Source: a bacterium
GTDB lineage: Bacteria > Verrucomicrobiota > Verrucomicrobiia > Limisphaerales > RI-55
Length of the DNA stretch: 64,000 bases
Direction of reading: 5' to 3'
Assembly (NCBI GenBank): GCA_016124235.1
Contig: WGOC01000009.1
Coordinates: forward strand, 62,001 to 126,000
Shown: piece after piece, positions 18,044-26,659 of the stretch
Layout: each line of letters begins with the position of its first letter
How positions within the stretch are numbered: the first letter of the stretch is position 1
The notes under the pieces: generated by a model
The model's database searches: none
Told to the model about the DNA's origin: nothing
The model's input: the letters and a program-made list of their open reading frames with translations, nothing else
Position numbers and translations under genes: made by a program

Positions 18044-19555
18044 TCAGGCGACGCCGCGCAATTGCCGCCAGGCAATCAAACTCGCGAGGACGGCGATCGA
18101 AGCACAAATGAGGTACGGCATCACCGGTTGAAACGCGAAGGCCGTCGTCGCGAAGACGGGCCCCGCGATGCGGGCCAGCGTGCCCACGCTTTGCGCGACG
18201 CCCAGAATCGCTCCCTGTTCGTGTTGCTCCGCGCTCTTGGAAATCATGCCCATCGTCGGTGCCCGATTGATCCCGGAGCCCCCGGCGAACAAGGCCAGCG
18301 AGAGGAGCAGTAACGCCATCCCAACCACATTGGGAATCATCACCATCGCCGCCGCCACCACCAGCAGGCTCATCCAGACCAACCGCGGTTCACCAAACAT
18401 TTTCACGAGACGGCCAATCATGCCGCCCTGCACGAAGGCCGCAACCAGGCCACAAAAAACAAAGAGGTAACTGATTTGCGATTTGTCGAAGTAGAAATGC
18501 TGCGGGCTGATGTCACCGGGAAATGTCGCCTCCAGGACCAACCGGTTGTAACGCGATGAGAGGCCATTCTTTTCGGCTTCACCAAGCAGGCCCTTCACTT
18601 TTGGTTTGGCCGGGTCCAGCTGCAACACGACGTTCGTATGCAGCGGCGCAATCTGGATAAAGTGGTTCAACGCGTCCAGCCATTCGGCGGCCGGTCGGTC
18701 TTTTACCTGCACGTCAAACGATGGTTCGCGCCGCGCGAATTCACTCACGATCGCCTGTTGTGCCGGCGTGGACGGATTCTGAAATGCGGCCGTCAGCGCC
18801 TGCGGATTCTTGAGTTCGTCAGCCTTGACCGACGGCGAACCAAGCAACAACGGCAACGTCACCTCAAAACTGATGAAGCAGAAATTCGCCAGAAAGAAGA
18901 GTAGCATGAGCAGCCGCAATTGCGGCCGGCCGAACGCGTGTTTCCACTGCTCCCACCGCGGGCGCTGCACCGAGGTTGAACCGTCCGCATGACGGCTTTC
19001 CACGAGCTTGAAGCAGGCGAGCAGAAAACTGATTGCACAGATTGAGCCCGCCACAAATCCCGGTCCGGTCAGCCCGAAGAACGAATAGCTGATGCCACCG
19101 ATCGCCGGACCGAGCACAAATCCCAAGCCAAACGCCATGCCGATCATGCCCATGCCTTTGGACCGGTTCTCAGCCGTCGTGATATCGGCAATGTAAGCCG
19201 AGGCCACCGACACATTGGCCCCGCAGAAACCGGCAAACATTCGCGATCCCAGCAAGATCAACAATCCGGTTTTGCCCGTGTAAAAGGCGGACAATCCAAA
19301 GAGCCCATAAGCGATTACCGAACCAGCCGTACTCAACATGATGACCGGCCGGCGGCCGATGCGGTCGGATAGACGCCCCCAAAATGGCGCGAAGAAAAAC
19401 TGCATCAACGAATAGGAACCGATGATCACACCGATCATCGGGCCTTCGGCGCCGTAGTGTTCAGCGTAAGTCGGCAGTAGGGGCAGAACGATGCCGAAGC
19501 CGATGAGGTCGATGAAGACCGTTAAAAAGATGATGAGCAGGGAAGGCTTTCTCAT
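18044..19555 (-). CDS. MFS drug/metabolite transporter with large internal insertion
   Basis: 503 residues with 12 predicted membrane segments. The TetA-like A-motif GRLSDRIGRRPVIML and the motif FIDLIGFGIVLPLLPTYA place it among TetA-type (DHA1) multidrug or tetracycline-type exporters. Residues about 240-365 are an extra hydrophilic block between the seventh and eighth helices that typical 400-residue members lack. The substrate is unknown. It is transcribed on its own from a TTGACT-TACACT promoter. Confidence 0.88.
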   Translation of the reverse strand: MRKPSLLIIFLTVFIDLIGFGIVLPLLPTYAEHYGAEGPMIGVIIGSYSLMQFFFAPFWGRLSDRIGRRPVIMLSTAGSVIAYGLFGLSAFYTGKTGLLILLGSRMFAGFCGANVSVASAYIADITTAENRSKGMGMIGMAFGLGFVLGPAIGGISYSFFGLTGPGFVAGSICAISFLLACFKLVESRHADGSTSVQRPRWEQWKHAFGRPQLRLLMLLFFLANFCFISFEVTLPLLLGSPSVKADELKNPQALTAAFQNPSTPAQQAIVSEFARREPSFDVQVKDRPAAEWLDALNHFIQIAPLHTNVVLQLDPAKPKVKGLLGEAEKNGLSSRYNRLVLEATFPGDISPQHFYFDKSQISYLFVFCGLVAAFVQGGMIGRLVKMFGEPRLVWMSLLVVAAAMVMIPNVVGMALLLLSLALFAGGSGINRAPTMGMISKSAEQHEQGAILGVAQSVGTLARIAGPVFATTAFAFQPVMPYLICASIAVLASLIAWRQLRGVA

Positions 19556-19599
19556 GGACGGAAGACAAACACGGACGAACGATCAAATTGCATCGGCGG

Positions 19600-19627
19600 A
19601 GTGTAGGAGCGTCCCCCCCTGAGTCAA
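19600..19627 (-). promoter_or_regulatory. Putative promoter of the MFS gene
   Basis: Read on the minus strand: TTGACT (19627-19622), 16 bp, TACACT (19605-19600), 45 bp before the start codon. Confidence 0.5.
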
Positions 19628-19714
19628 GAAGTCGACAGAGCGGCTCCATAGCCGAAATTTGCCCGACGCCCCACTGAAAGCCCGCCACTTGGCGCTGTCG
19701 GAAGAAATTTACAC

Positions 19715-19751
19715 AACAAAAAGGGCGCCCGATCAGAACCGGACGCCCTTT
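19715..19751 (-). terminator. Rho-independent terminator of the FG-GAP gene
   Basis: A 12-bp stem with one mismatch (AAAGGGCG paired with CGCCCTTT as core), an 8-nt loop, and TTTGTTGT after the stem on the minus strand, 22 bp past the stop codon at 19774. Confidence 0.85.
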
Positions 19752-19773
19752 CGAATGAGGTTATAATTTCCAA

Positions 19774-22635
19774 CTACGGACTGATAAGCTCGATACGATA
19801 GTAGGAATTGTCCGGCGCGTTTTCGTCCACGTAGTGAAGTTCCGTTCCGTCGGCCGTCACCGAATCCACAATCGTCTGCCAATCCGGTGGATTGAGCGTG
19901 GTCGTCCGATCAATCCGGTAACTCCGTCCGGCAATCGTGGTGAACGTGAGTCGCGGCACGGATTTCACCGTCAGCACAATCTCCGGCGCCGAACCCGCAT
20001 CCGTCGGCACGGTGCCATTCTGGTATTCCTCCAGATTGGTGTACCCGTCATGGTCCGAGTCCGCATTGGCCGCCGCATCCGGATTGGTCAGGTAGCCCGC
20101 ACCAAAATATTGTTCCAACCAGCTGAACGGTATGCCGTCACTTTCAAATACGTAAACCCGCGAATAGGTCTCCGAAAAGACGGCCGAAACCGGGAACGAG
20201 TTCACGAAGACCTGCGCCTGCACGGTGGCTCCAGCCGTGAGCGCAAACGCCGAACTATATGCGGCTGACGACGTCGTTGGCGCCGAGCCGTCGGTGGTGT
20301 AACGGATCACGCCCGCCCCCACATTGTTTATCAACGCCACACTGATCTGGTTGGTGAAGAGCTGACCGGGCGGGTTGAACTGGATGTCCGGCGGGGTGTA
20401 GAGCGTGAACGTGGCCGAACTAATATCCGAAGCCGGATAGCCGTTGACATACAACCGCGCCTTGACCGTCGTGGTGTCGGTCAACGTGAAGGCACCACTG
20501 TAGGTGGTTGATGCGTCCGTTGGATCACTACCGTCAGTCGTGTAATAGACCGTCCCGGTACCCCCCGAATTACTGATGGTGACTTGAACGGAATTGGTGA
20601 ATGTGCCGCCATTTGGATAGATCGACAAACCAGGCACTCCCCCGAGGGAGTAGGTGAGTTGAATCACGTCGCCGGTTTGTTCGGCATTTCCAGTCGCGGC
20701 ATTTGGATCAAACGATGCCTGCACACGGGAAAGTTGGCTGGAATTCACGCCGTCGGTCCAAACACTCCCGGTGTTGGATGTTGTTCGAATATCAAAAAGC
20801 AGGTTGCCCGCGGATGGATCATAGGTAAATGGCGTAGTCAACGGGAGAACGATATCGAATGGTCGGACGACGCCGTTCGCCACGGTCGATGGACTGGAGT
20901 ACGTCCATGTTCCATCAAATACGGTCACTTCATCGGAGCCAGTATTATCAGCGAATGTCGTACTTAGTCCGCCCGGACTTCTCGAAGTAGTAGAAAGCTT
21001 AAGTGTCACGGACGCGGAAGCGTTGCTGACCGGCGGTTCGTTGATGTCTCTCCGGAAACGTATTTCCGTAATGGTAAGTGGACCCTGAGGGAAATTACTT
21101 GCCCCATACACAACCTGTGAACGCATCCCGGGAGAATAAAGCGTCCCCGCATAATAGTTCCCGTCGTTACCTTGCAGACCATCTGGAAGGACATGAGTAA
21201 AAGCTGCATCTCCTTCATTAATCGTTAGCCTTTGGTCAGCCGTTACGTCCGTTAACACAGTCGTCCGCCCAGATGGCCACTCAACACGGACCGTTGATAC
21301 TGAAGTTGCGTCACCCAAACCAAAATGAGAAGTAAGGTTCTGCGAAACGAATCCCCCGTCACCACTGACTTGTCGCATTTGCGTAAGGGTGGTGCCTCCG
21401 ATTTGAGCCGTGACTTTGATCTTTGCGCCGATCGCGGACCGATTTGAAAGCGAGCCTACGAGATCGATCTTCAACCAGTGGTTGGTGTTGCCGTCATTGT
21501 GATAAAGCGTATTCCCGCCGGTTGCATTTGCTATAAACAGATCCAAATGCCCATCGTTGTCGTAGTCGACCCATACCGGACTGGCCGAGAAATCGGTATC
21601 GGTCACCGGTGCGCCGGTGATGGTCTTCGTAAACGTGCCGTCGTGATTGTTGTGATAGAGAAAGTTAGCCTGGTTGGCCGGCGTATCGCCATTGGCGACG
21701 TAGAGATCCAGCCAGCCATCATTGTCGTAATCCCCCCAGATACCGGCGTTTGAATCGGCCACATCCGTAGCAATCTCACCAGTCGTGATCTTGGTGAAAC
21801 CAGCCTGGCCATCGTTGCGATAGAGAAAGTTTACACCATCACGATTGGCCACAAACAGGTCGAGATCACCATCGTTATCATAATCGGCCCAACTAGCGGA
21901 TGTTCCGCCACCCGCGTCGGTCAACATCGCCCCGGAAGCGGCGCTGGTAAACGTACCGTTTCCGTCATTTCGGTACAGAGAATCTGATGTCGCGTTGAAT
22001 CCCACCATGTAAACGTCGATTCTCCCGTCATTATTGAAATCGCCCCAGGCACTTCCTCCCCAGCTGGTGGATCCATTCGCGATGGCTGCAGTCGTGTTCT
22101 TCGTGAACGTGCCGTCACCATTGTTGTGATAGAGGTAGCTCGCACTAAATAGATTCACGACGAACAAATCCAAATACCCGTCATTGTCGTAGTCCACCCA
22201 GGAACAACTATAGGTCTCGGGACCACCAGCGAGAACTGCCGAATTTGTCACCACCTCGAAGTTGGTGCCGCCAAGCCCTCGATATAGAAAATGATCCTGC
22301 CAACGATTGGCAACGAACAGGTCAATATTCCCATCGTTGTCATAATCCCCCCACGCGGCAGCGGTTGAATTTGCGATCGTTTGAGCCACTGGGCTACTCG
22401 TCAGGCTCTCGAAACTAGCGTTACCAAGGTTGTGATACAGAAAGCTGGATCCCCCGACGTTCGGGACAAATCCATCTACTTTTCCATCCCGATCAATGTC
22501 TGCCCAAACGGTGGTCAGCTTTGCTCCTGAATCCGAAACGAGAGGTCCCGTTGTAACTTTGGTAAATTGAGCCGGGGCGTGGTACACGCCCACAAAGAGT
22601 GAGACCCCGGCTACGAAAGAGGTGATACGTTTCAT
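19774..22635 (-). CDS. Secreted FG-GAP/VCBS-repeat protein with ASPIC and chitobiase-C domains
   Basis: 953 residues from the ATG that follows GAAGGAAAAATCGCC; an in-frame start at 22740 would remove the promoter and give no signal peptide. Order: signal peptide (about 1-22); seven or eight FG-GAP/VCBS repeats with calcium-binding DYDNDGxxD motifs (about 25-370); an ASPIC/UnbV domain (FGLGDATSVSTVRVEWPSGR); a beta-sandwich region; two chitobiase/beta-hexosaminidase C-terminal repeats (YYTTDGSDPTDASTTYSG and YTTDGSAPTTSSAAYS); and a tail with DSDHDGYTNLEEYQNG. It is likely a surface or extracellular adhesion protein, possibly carbohydrate-linked. No enzymatic domain is visible. Confidence 0.87.
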   Translation of the reverse strand: MKRITSFVAGVSLFVGVYHAPAQFTKVTTGPLVSDSGAKLTTVWADIDRDGKVDGFVPNVGGSSFLYHNLGNASFESLTSSPVAQTIANSTAAAWGDYDNDGNIDLFVANRWQDHFLYRGLGGTNFEVVTNSAVLAGGPETYSCSWVDYDNDGYLDLFVVNLFSASYLYHNNGDGTFTKNTTAAIANGSTSWGGSAWGDFNNDGRIDVYMVGFNATSDSLYRNDGNGTFTSAASGAMLTDAGGGTSASWADYDNDGDLDLFVANRDGVNFLYRNDGQAGFTKITTGEIATDVADSNAGIWGDYDNDGWLDLYVANGDTPANQANFLYHNNHDGTFTKTITGAPVTDTDFSASPVWVDYDNDGHLDLFIANATGGNTLYHNDGNTNHWLKIDLVGSLSNRSAIGAKIKVTAQIGGTTLTQMRQVSGDGGFVSQNLTSHFGLGDATSVSTVRVEWPSGRTTVLTDVTADQRLTINEGDAAFTHVLPDGLQGNDGNYYAGTLYSPGMRSQVVYGASNFPQGPLTITEIRFRRDINEPPVSNASASVTLKLSTTSRSPGGLSTTFADNTGSDEVTVFDGTWTYSSPSTVANGVVRPFDIVLPLTTPFTYDPSAGNLLFDIRTTSNTGSVWTDGVNSSQLSRVQASFDPNAATGNAEQTGDVIQLTYSLGGVPGLSIYPNGGTFTNSVQVTISNSGGTGTVYYTTDGSDPTDASTTYSGAFTLTDTTTVKARLYVNGYPASDISSATFTLYTPPDIQFNPPGQLFTNQISVALINNVGAGVIRYTTDGSAPTTSSAAYSSAFALTAGATVQAQVFVNSFPVSAVFSETYSRVYVFESDGIPFSWLEQYFGAGYLTNPDAAANADSDHDGYTNLEEYQNGTVPTDAGSAPEIVLTVKSVPRLTFTTIAGRSYRIDRTTTLNPPDWQTIVDSVTADGTELHYVDENAPDNSYYRIELISP

Positions 22636-22672
22636 GGCGATTTTTCCTTCAGCGGATTTCCTGTGACCAAAT

Positions 22673-22701
22673 TTATTATTGCCTTCGACGCAAAATGTCA
22701 A
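22673..22701 (-). promoter_or_regulatory. Strong sigma-70 type promoter of the FG-GAP gene
   Basis: On the minus strand: TTGACA (22701-22696), exactly 17 bp, TAATAA (22678-22673). The transcription start is expected near 22665, giving a 5' leader of about 30 nt that contains a purine-rich Shine-Dalgarno stretch (GAAGGAAA). Confidence 0.7.
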
Positions 22702-22837
22702 CGCCACGCAGATTTCTCGAATGAATCGTATAGTCTTCAATTCAAAGGTGTGATGCCACTGCCCGCGTGGTCTCCCGCCCGCCGTTTTGACCTACTCCCT
22801 TGCGTTCCCTCCATAACCTGCCCCAATCTCCGCCGCG

Positions 22838-23992
22838 ATGATTCTCAAGCCTGATTGCCGTCACTTTCCGGGGGACCGCCCATGCCGGTTCAACAAGGTA
22901 ACCGGCCAGATGTGCGACGGCTGCCCGCATTACACAACGGCCGGCAAGCGCATCCTCATCATCAAGCTGGCCGCCTTGGGCGACGTCCTGCGAACCACGG
23001 TGATCCTGCCGGGGATCAAGCAGGAATTCCCCAACAGCACCATCACCTGGTTGACGGCACCCGGTGCCGCGGACCTGTTGAAGGGTAATCCTTTGATCGA
23101 CGAACTATGGACGTTGGATGCCGAAGCCGCCGTGCGGCTGAATGTCCGTGAGTTTGATGTCGTGTTCAGTCCGGACGCGGATCCGCACGCCGCGACGCTG
23201 GCTGCGGCGGTTCGCGCGGAAGAAAAACGCGGGATGATTTTGCATCCGCACGGCCAAGTCCTACCGGCCAATCCCGAAGCAGAAACGTGGTTGGAAATGG
23301 GTGCGTTCGACCAGGTCAAAAAGGCCAACCAGCGGACTTACCAATCGCTCATCTATCAAACACTCAAGCTGCCCTACGACCGACAGGAACTTTCACTCGT
23401 TTTGCGTGACGACGAATTGGCATGGGCCCGGTCGTTCCTCGACGAGGGGCGAGATTCCTTTCGCCAGGAGACCGTACCGGGCGCCAAGAGTGACGCCCTT
23501 CCAGCGCAGCCGATCGTCGGACTGAATCTGGGAGGCGGCGGGCGTTGGAAGAAGAAGCAGTGGAAGCCGCACCATTTCGAAACATTCGGCCGGCACGTGA
23601 TCGAGGAGTTGGGCGCTCGACTGCTACTGATTGGCGGGCGGCAAGAGGCAGCACTTTTGAACGAACTACAGTCAAAACTTCCAGCCGGCGTCATTTCGTC
23701 CGGACCCGATCGCACGTTGCGGCAAACCGCTTCGTTGATCGGTCAGTGCGCCGTCATTGTCACCGGTGATTCATTGGCCTTGCACCTGGCTTCGGCGTTG
23801 CGCGTGCCGACTTTGGTTTTGCTGGGTCCGACCAGCGCCGCGGAACTGGAACTTTACGATCGTGGCGAACATGTCATTGCGCCGATAGGTTGCGTGAACT
23901 GCTATCTGACCGATTGCGACGTCGATCCGGATTGCATGCAATTGATCGAACCAACCGTGGTGCTCAAAGCCGTGAAACGTTGGCTAAAGTAA
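22838..23992 (+). CDS. Glycosyltransferase family 9 (heptosyltransferase-like)
   Basis: 384 residues. The fold begins at RILIIKLAALGDVLRTTVIL, the hallmark of ADP-heptose:LPS heptosyltransferases and relatives; GLNLGGGGRWKKKQW and VTGDSLALHLASALRVPTLVLLGPT are the C-terminal donor-site motifs. An N-terminal extension carries five cysteines (DCRHFPGDRPCRFNK, then MCDGCPHY) and a C-terminal loop four more (GCVNCYLTDCDVDPDC), suggesting a metal site. It probably acts in lipopolysaccharide core or another surface glycan. It is the first gene of a glycan cluster. Confidence 0.88.
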   Translation: MILKPDCRHFPGDRPCRFNKVTGQMCDGCPHYTTAGKRILIIKLAALGDVLRTTVILPGIKQEFPNSTITWLTAPGAADLLKGNPLIDELWTLDAEAAVRLNVREFDVVFSPDADPHAATLAAAVRAEEKRGMILHPHGQVLPANPEAETWLEMGAFDQVKKANQRTYQSLIYQTLKLPYDRQELSLVLRDDELAWARSFLDEGRDSFRQETVPGAKSDALPAQPIVGLNLGGGGRWKKKQWKPHHFETFGRHVIEELGARLLLIGGRQEAALLNELQSKLPAGVISSGPDRTLRQTASLIGQCAVIVTGDSLALHLASALRVPTLVLLGPTSAAELELYDRGEHVIAPIGCVNCYLTDCDVDPDCMQLIEPTVVLKAVKRWLK

Positions 23993-24137
23993 AACGCGGA
24001 AATATTCTGACTATGACAACGAGACGGCTATGCGCATCGAAACGATCGAGGTTCAATACTCTCGATTCCAGAAAAGTTCCGAGTCTCCTCACGTCGGCCG
24101 CTACAACGAATCGGCGTTAGCTTCTGTTTAAGATTCC

Positions 24138-25346
24138 GTGCCTGACCAAGCGTCATCTTTGCACCGCCGCCGGTTGGTATTCATCGCCAATTCGATGTAC
24201 AGTCGAACGCTCTCCGGCGGCGATGTTCATACCTTGACGATGGCCGAAGGCGCTCTTCGACATGGCTTCGCGGTTCATTTCTTCGCCGGCCACGCCCTCA
24301 AGCAGCAAATCGAAGAACGAAGCTTGTCTGTGGGATTAACTCTGACCGACACGGGACTGCTGTCCGTCGACAAATGGGACTCGTTCAAGGGGCAGTTGGT
24401 CATGTTCTACGATTACAGCCGCCGCGTGCGCGGTACATTTCGCGAACTGCACCGCATCACGGCCGAAGATTGTGTGTACATGAACACCGACTTCTGGTGG
24501 GACGCGTTGCCGGGCATGCGGAGTCGGGCGCAACGCAAGTTGATGATCCTCGGCATGGACAGCCCGACGCTCAGCCAGGTGATCACTGCTTCCCGACCCG
24601 ATGTGAAGCCGATCCGATTGCCGTCCCTGCACTATTGGCTTAGCCAGCAGATCGGGCTCCGGTATTTTCAGCAATGTGCGCGCAAGCGATTATTCTACGT
24701 GCATCCGGACCAAAAGCCACGCCTGCTTCGCATGGGCTATCGCGACAACGAACTGGTGTTCATCTCCAACGGAGTCGATGTCGCCCGCGCCGACGCCACT
24801 CCTGATCAAACCAAGATCTACGACGTCGTCTGGACCGGCCGCGTCCATGCCCAAAAAGGAATTGACGATCTCCTCGCCACCTTGGCGCACCTTTCACGGG
24901 AATTGCCCGACTTCAAGGCGCTGCTGATCGGCAAGGTCAAGGAACGCCTGCTGCCGCGGATCCAAGCCCTGGGACTGGAAAGCAAGGTGGAGCTTTCCGG
25001 CTACGTTTCCGAGGATGAGAAGTTCCGCCTGCTCAAGTGCAGTCGCTTGTTCCTGATGCCGAGCCACTACGAAAGCTGGGGAATCGTGATCGGTGAGGCG
25101 CTCGCCTGCGACGTTCCGGTGCTGGCTTACCGGCTGGATTGTTACCCGGCCGTGTTCGGCGATCTCGTGCGTTATGTGCCCTGTTTCGATGTCGGAGGTT
25201 ATCAGAACGAAGCTGCGCACCTCGTTCGCCAACTCCGGGCGGGCGAGAATTATCTTGAGCCGGGGCACCTGAAACAGTTCAAAGAGGAAAACTCGTGGGC
25301 CGCTGCACAGCAAAAGTTCTGTGATGCCGTCGCCGCTCTCGACTGA
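24138..25346 (+). CDS. Glycosyltransferase family 4
   Basis: 402 residues from a GTG start (GTG CCT GAC). The N-terminal domain begins RRLVFIANSMYSRTLSGGDVH, a GT-B acceptor domain. The C-terminal half carries VVWTGRVHAQKGIDDLL and the EX7E-type LMPSHYESWGIVIGEALACD motif of retaining GT4 enzymes. The stop is 3 bp before the FkbM gene, so it is cotranscribed with it. The 145 bp upstream hold no gene that I can recognise. Confidence 0.9.
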   Translation: MPDQASSLHRRRLVFIANSMYSRTLSGGDVHTLTMAEGALRHGFAVHFFAGHALKQQIEERSLSVGLTLTDTGLLSVDKWDSFKGQLVMFYDYSRRVRGTFRELHRITAEDCVYMNTDFWWDALPGMRSRAQRKLMILGMDSPTLSQVITASRPDVKPIRLPSLHYWLSQQIGLRYFQQCARKRLFYVHPDQKPRLLRMGYRDNELVFISNGVDVARADATPDQTKIYDVVWTGRVHAQKGIDDLLATLAHLSRELPDFKALLIGKVKERLLPRIQALGLESKVELSGYVSEDEKFRLLKCSRLFLMPSHYESWGIVIGEALACDVPVLAYRLDCYPAVFGDLVRYVPCFDVGGYQNEAAHLVRQLRAGENYLEPGHLKQFKEENSWAAAQQKFCDAVAALD

Positions 25347-25349
25347 CAC

Positions 25350-26120
25350 ATGAACGCCATCGAAAACCTCGCTCTCAACCTGAGCCTCATTCCCCGCACC
25401 TACGCGGATGTGCGCAACCCTGGCATGCTGTTGAAGGATTATCTGGGGCTCGTCGGCGAGGATTATTGCGTCGAGTTGCGGGACGGAACCAAGCTGCAAC
25501 TGCGGCACGGGACAACCGATAAAGGCATCATAAAGGAAGTGTTCCTGCTCGATCATTACCGGTTTGCCCTGGAGCGCCTGAAACCTGGAAATGTGGTCAT
25601 TGATGTGGGCGCACAAATCGGTGTGTTCTCGGTTTACGTGGCACGACGCGGGCCACACAACTTGTCTGTTCACAGCTTCGAGCCCATGAGCGCCAATTAC
25701 GCGATGCTCCAGCGCAATTTGGCACTCAACAACCTGCAACGCGTCACCGCGCACAACGCCGCTGTCACGGCCACGGCCGGCAGCTTTAAATTGTATTTGT
25801 CCGCCGACAATACGGGCATGCATTCACTGTATGGAAGTGGCGTTCAATTCGAGGAAGTCGAGGGGCGCGCGTTCAACACTTTGTACGAATCACTGGGCGT
25901 CAATCAATGCGACCTGCTCAAGCTCGATTGCGAAGGCGCCGAGCATGAGATTCTGATGACCGCGACGGATGAAGCGCTGCAAAAAACCGCAGCGATCGTC
26001 ATGGAGTACCATGATGAGAATCAGCTTCCGGATATCCTCCAGCGACTGAAAGCATCAGGATTTACCACCAAACTGCCACACAACGGTGCCCCCATGGTGC
26101 AGGCGTGGCGCCTAAAATGA
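25350..26120 (+). CDS. FkbM-family methyltransferase
   Basis: 256 residues. SAM-binding motif I is VVIDVGAQIGVFSVYVARRG; the LLKLDCEGAEHEIL motif is the FkbM signature. Such enzymes O-methylate sugars, glycolipids or other secondary metabolites. Its place between two glycan genes suggests methylation of a surface polysaccharide. The stop overlaps the next ATG (ATGA). Confidence 0.9.
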   Translation: MNAIENLALNLSLIPRTYADVRNPGMLLKDYLGLVGEDYCVELRDGTKLQLRHGTTDKGIIKEVFLLDHYRFALERLKPGNVVIDVGAQIGVFSVYVARRGPHNLSVHSFEPMSANYAMLQRNLALNNLQRVTAHNAAVTATAGSFKLYLSADNTGMHSLYGSGVQFEEVEGRAFNTLYESLGVNQCDLLKLDCEGAEHEILMTATDEALQKTAAIVMEYHDENQLPDILQRLKASGFTTKLPHNGAPMVQAWRLK

Positions 26121-26623
26121 CGATGAAAATAAATCTCGGCTGCGGCAGGCGCTATCTCGAGGGCTGGATCAATTGTGACGTGGTTTCGTCCGTCAGGCTG
26201 GACCAACAGTTCGACCTGAATCGATTTCCATATCCATTCGATGATTGTCTCGCGGATGAAGTGTTATTGGACAACGTGCTGGAGCATTTGGACGACGTGA
26301 TCAAAGTCGTGGAAGAATGCCATCGCATTTTGAAAGTGGGAGGGCATTTGAAAATCATCGTGCCCTACGGTAAGACGGACTGGGCGCTGCAGGATCCGAC
26401 ACACAAGCATTTCTTTACGGAAAAAAGCATGGATTATTTCCGGCCGGACTTCCCGTTCAATTTCTACACTCATGCCCGGTTTGAAGTTCGGGAGGCGCGC
26501 CTGTATGGAGATAGCCAGACGATACTGCACAAACTCAGAAATGCGCTCCCATTCAAAAACACGCTTCGTTATTTCTTCTTCAACATTTACGACGGTATTC
26601 GTTTTGACTTGGAAAAGATTTGA
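26117..26623 (+). CDS. Class I SAM-dependent methyltransferase, short
   Basis: 168 residues from the ATG overlapping the FkbM stop; a GTG at 26105 is a less likely alternative. Motif I is INLGCGRRYLEGWINCDV, and the post-motif segment is EVLLDNVLEHLDDVIKVVEE. It is a Methyltransf_11-like protein of the kind found in polysaccharide clusters. The substrate is unknown. Confidence 0.85.
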   Translation: MTMKINLGCGRRYLEGWINCDVVSSVRLDQQFDLNRFPYPFDDCLADEVLLDNVLEHLDDVIKVVEECHRILKVGGHLKIIVPYGKTDWALQDPTHKHFFTEKSMDYFRPDFPFNFYTHARFEVREARLYGDSQTILHKLRNALPFKNTLRYFFFNIYDGIRFDLEKI

Positions 26624-26659
26624 ACGAACTTGGCCTTATCCGAGCCAATTAATCCCCAG

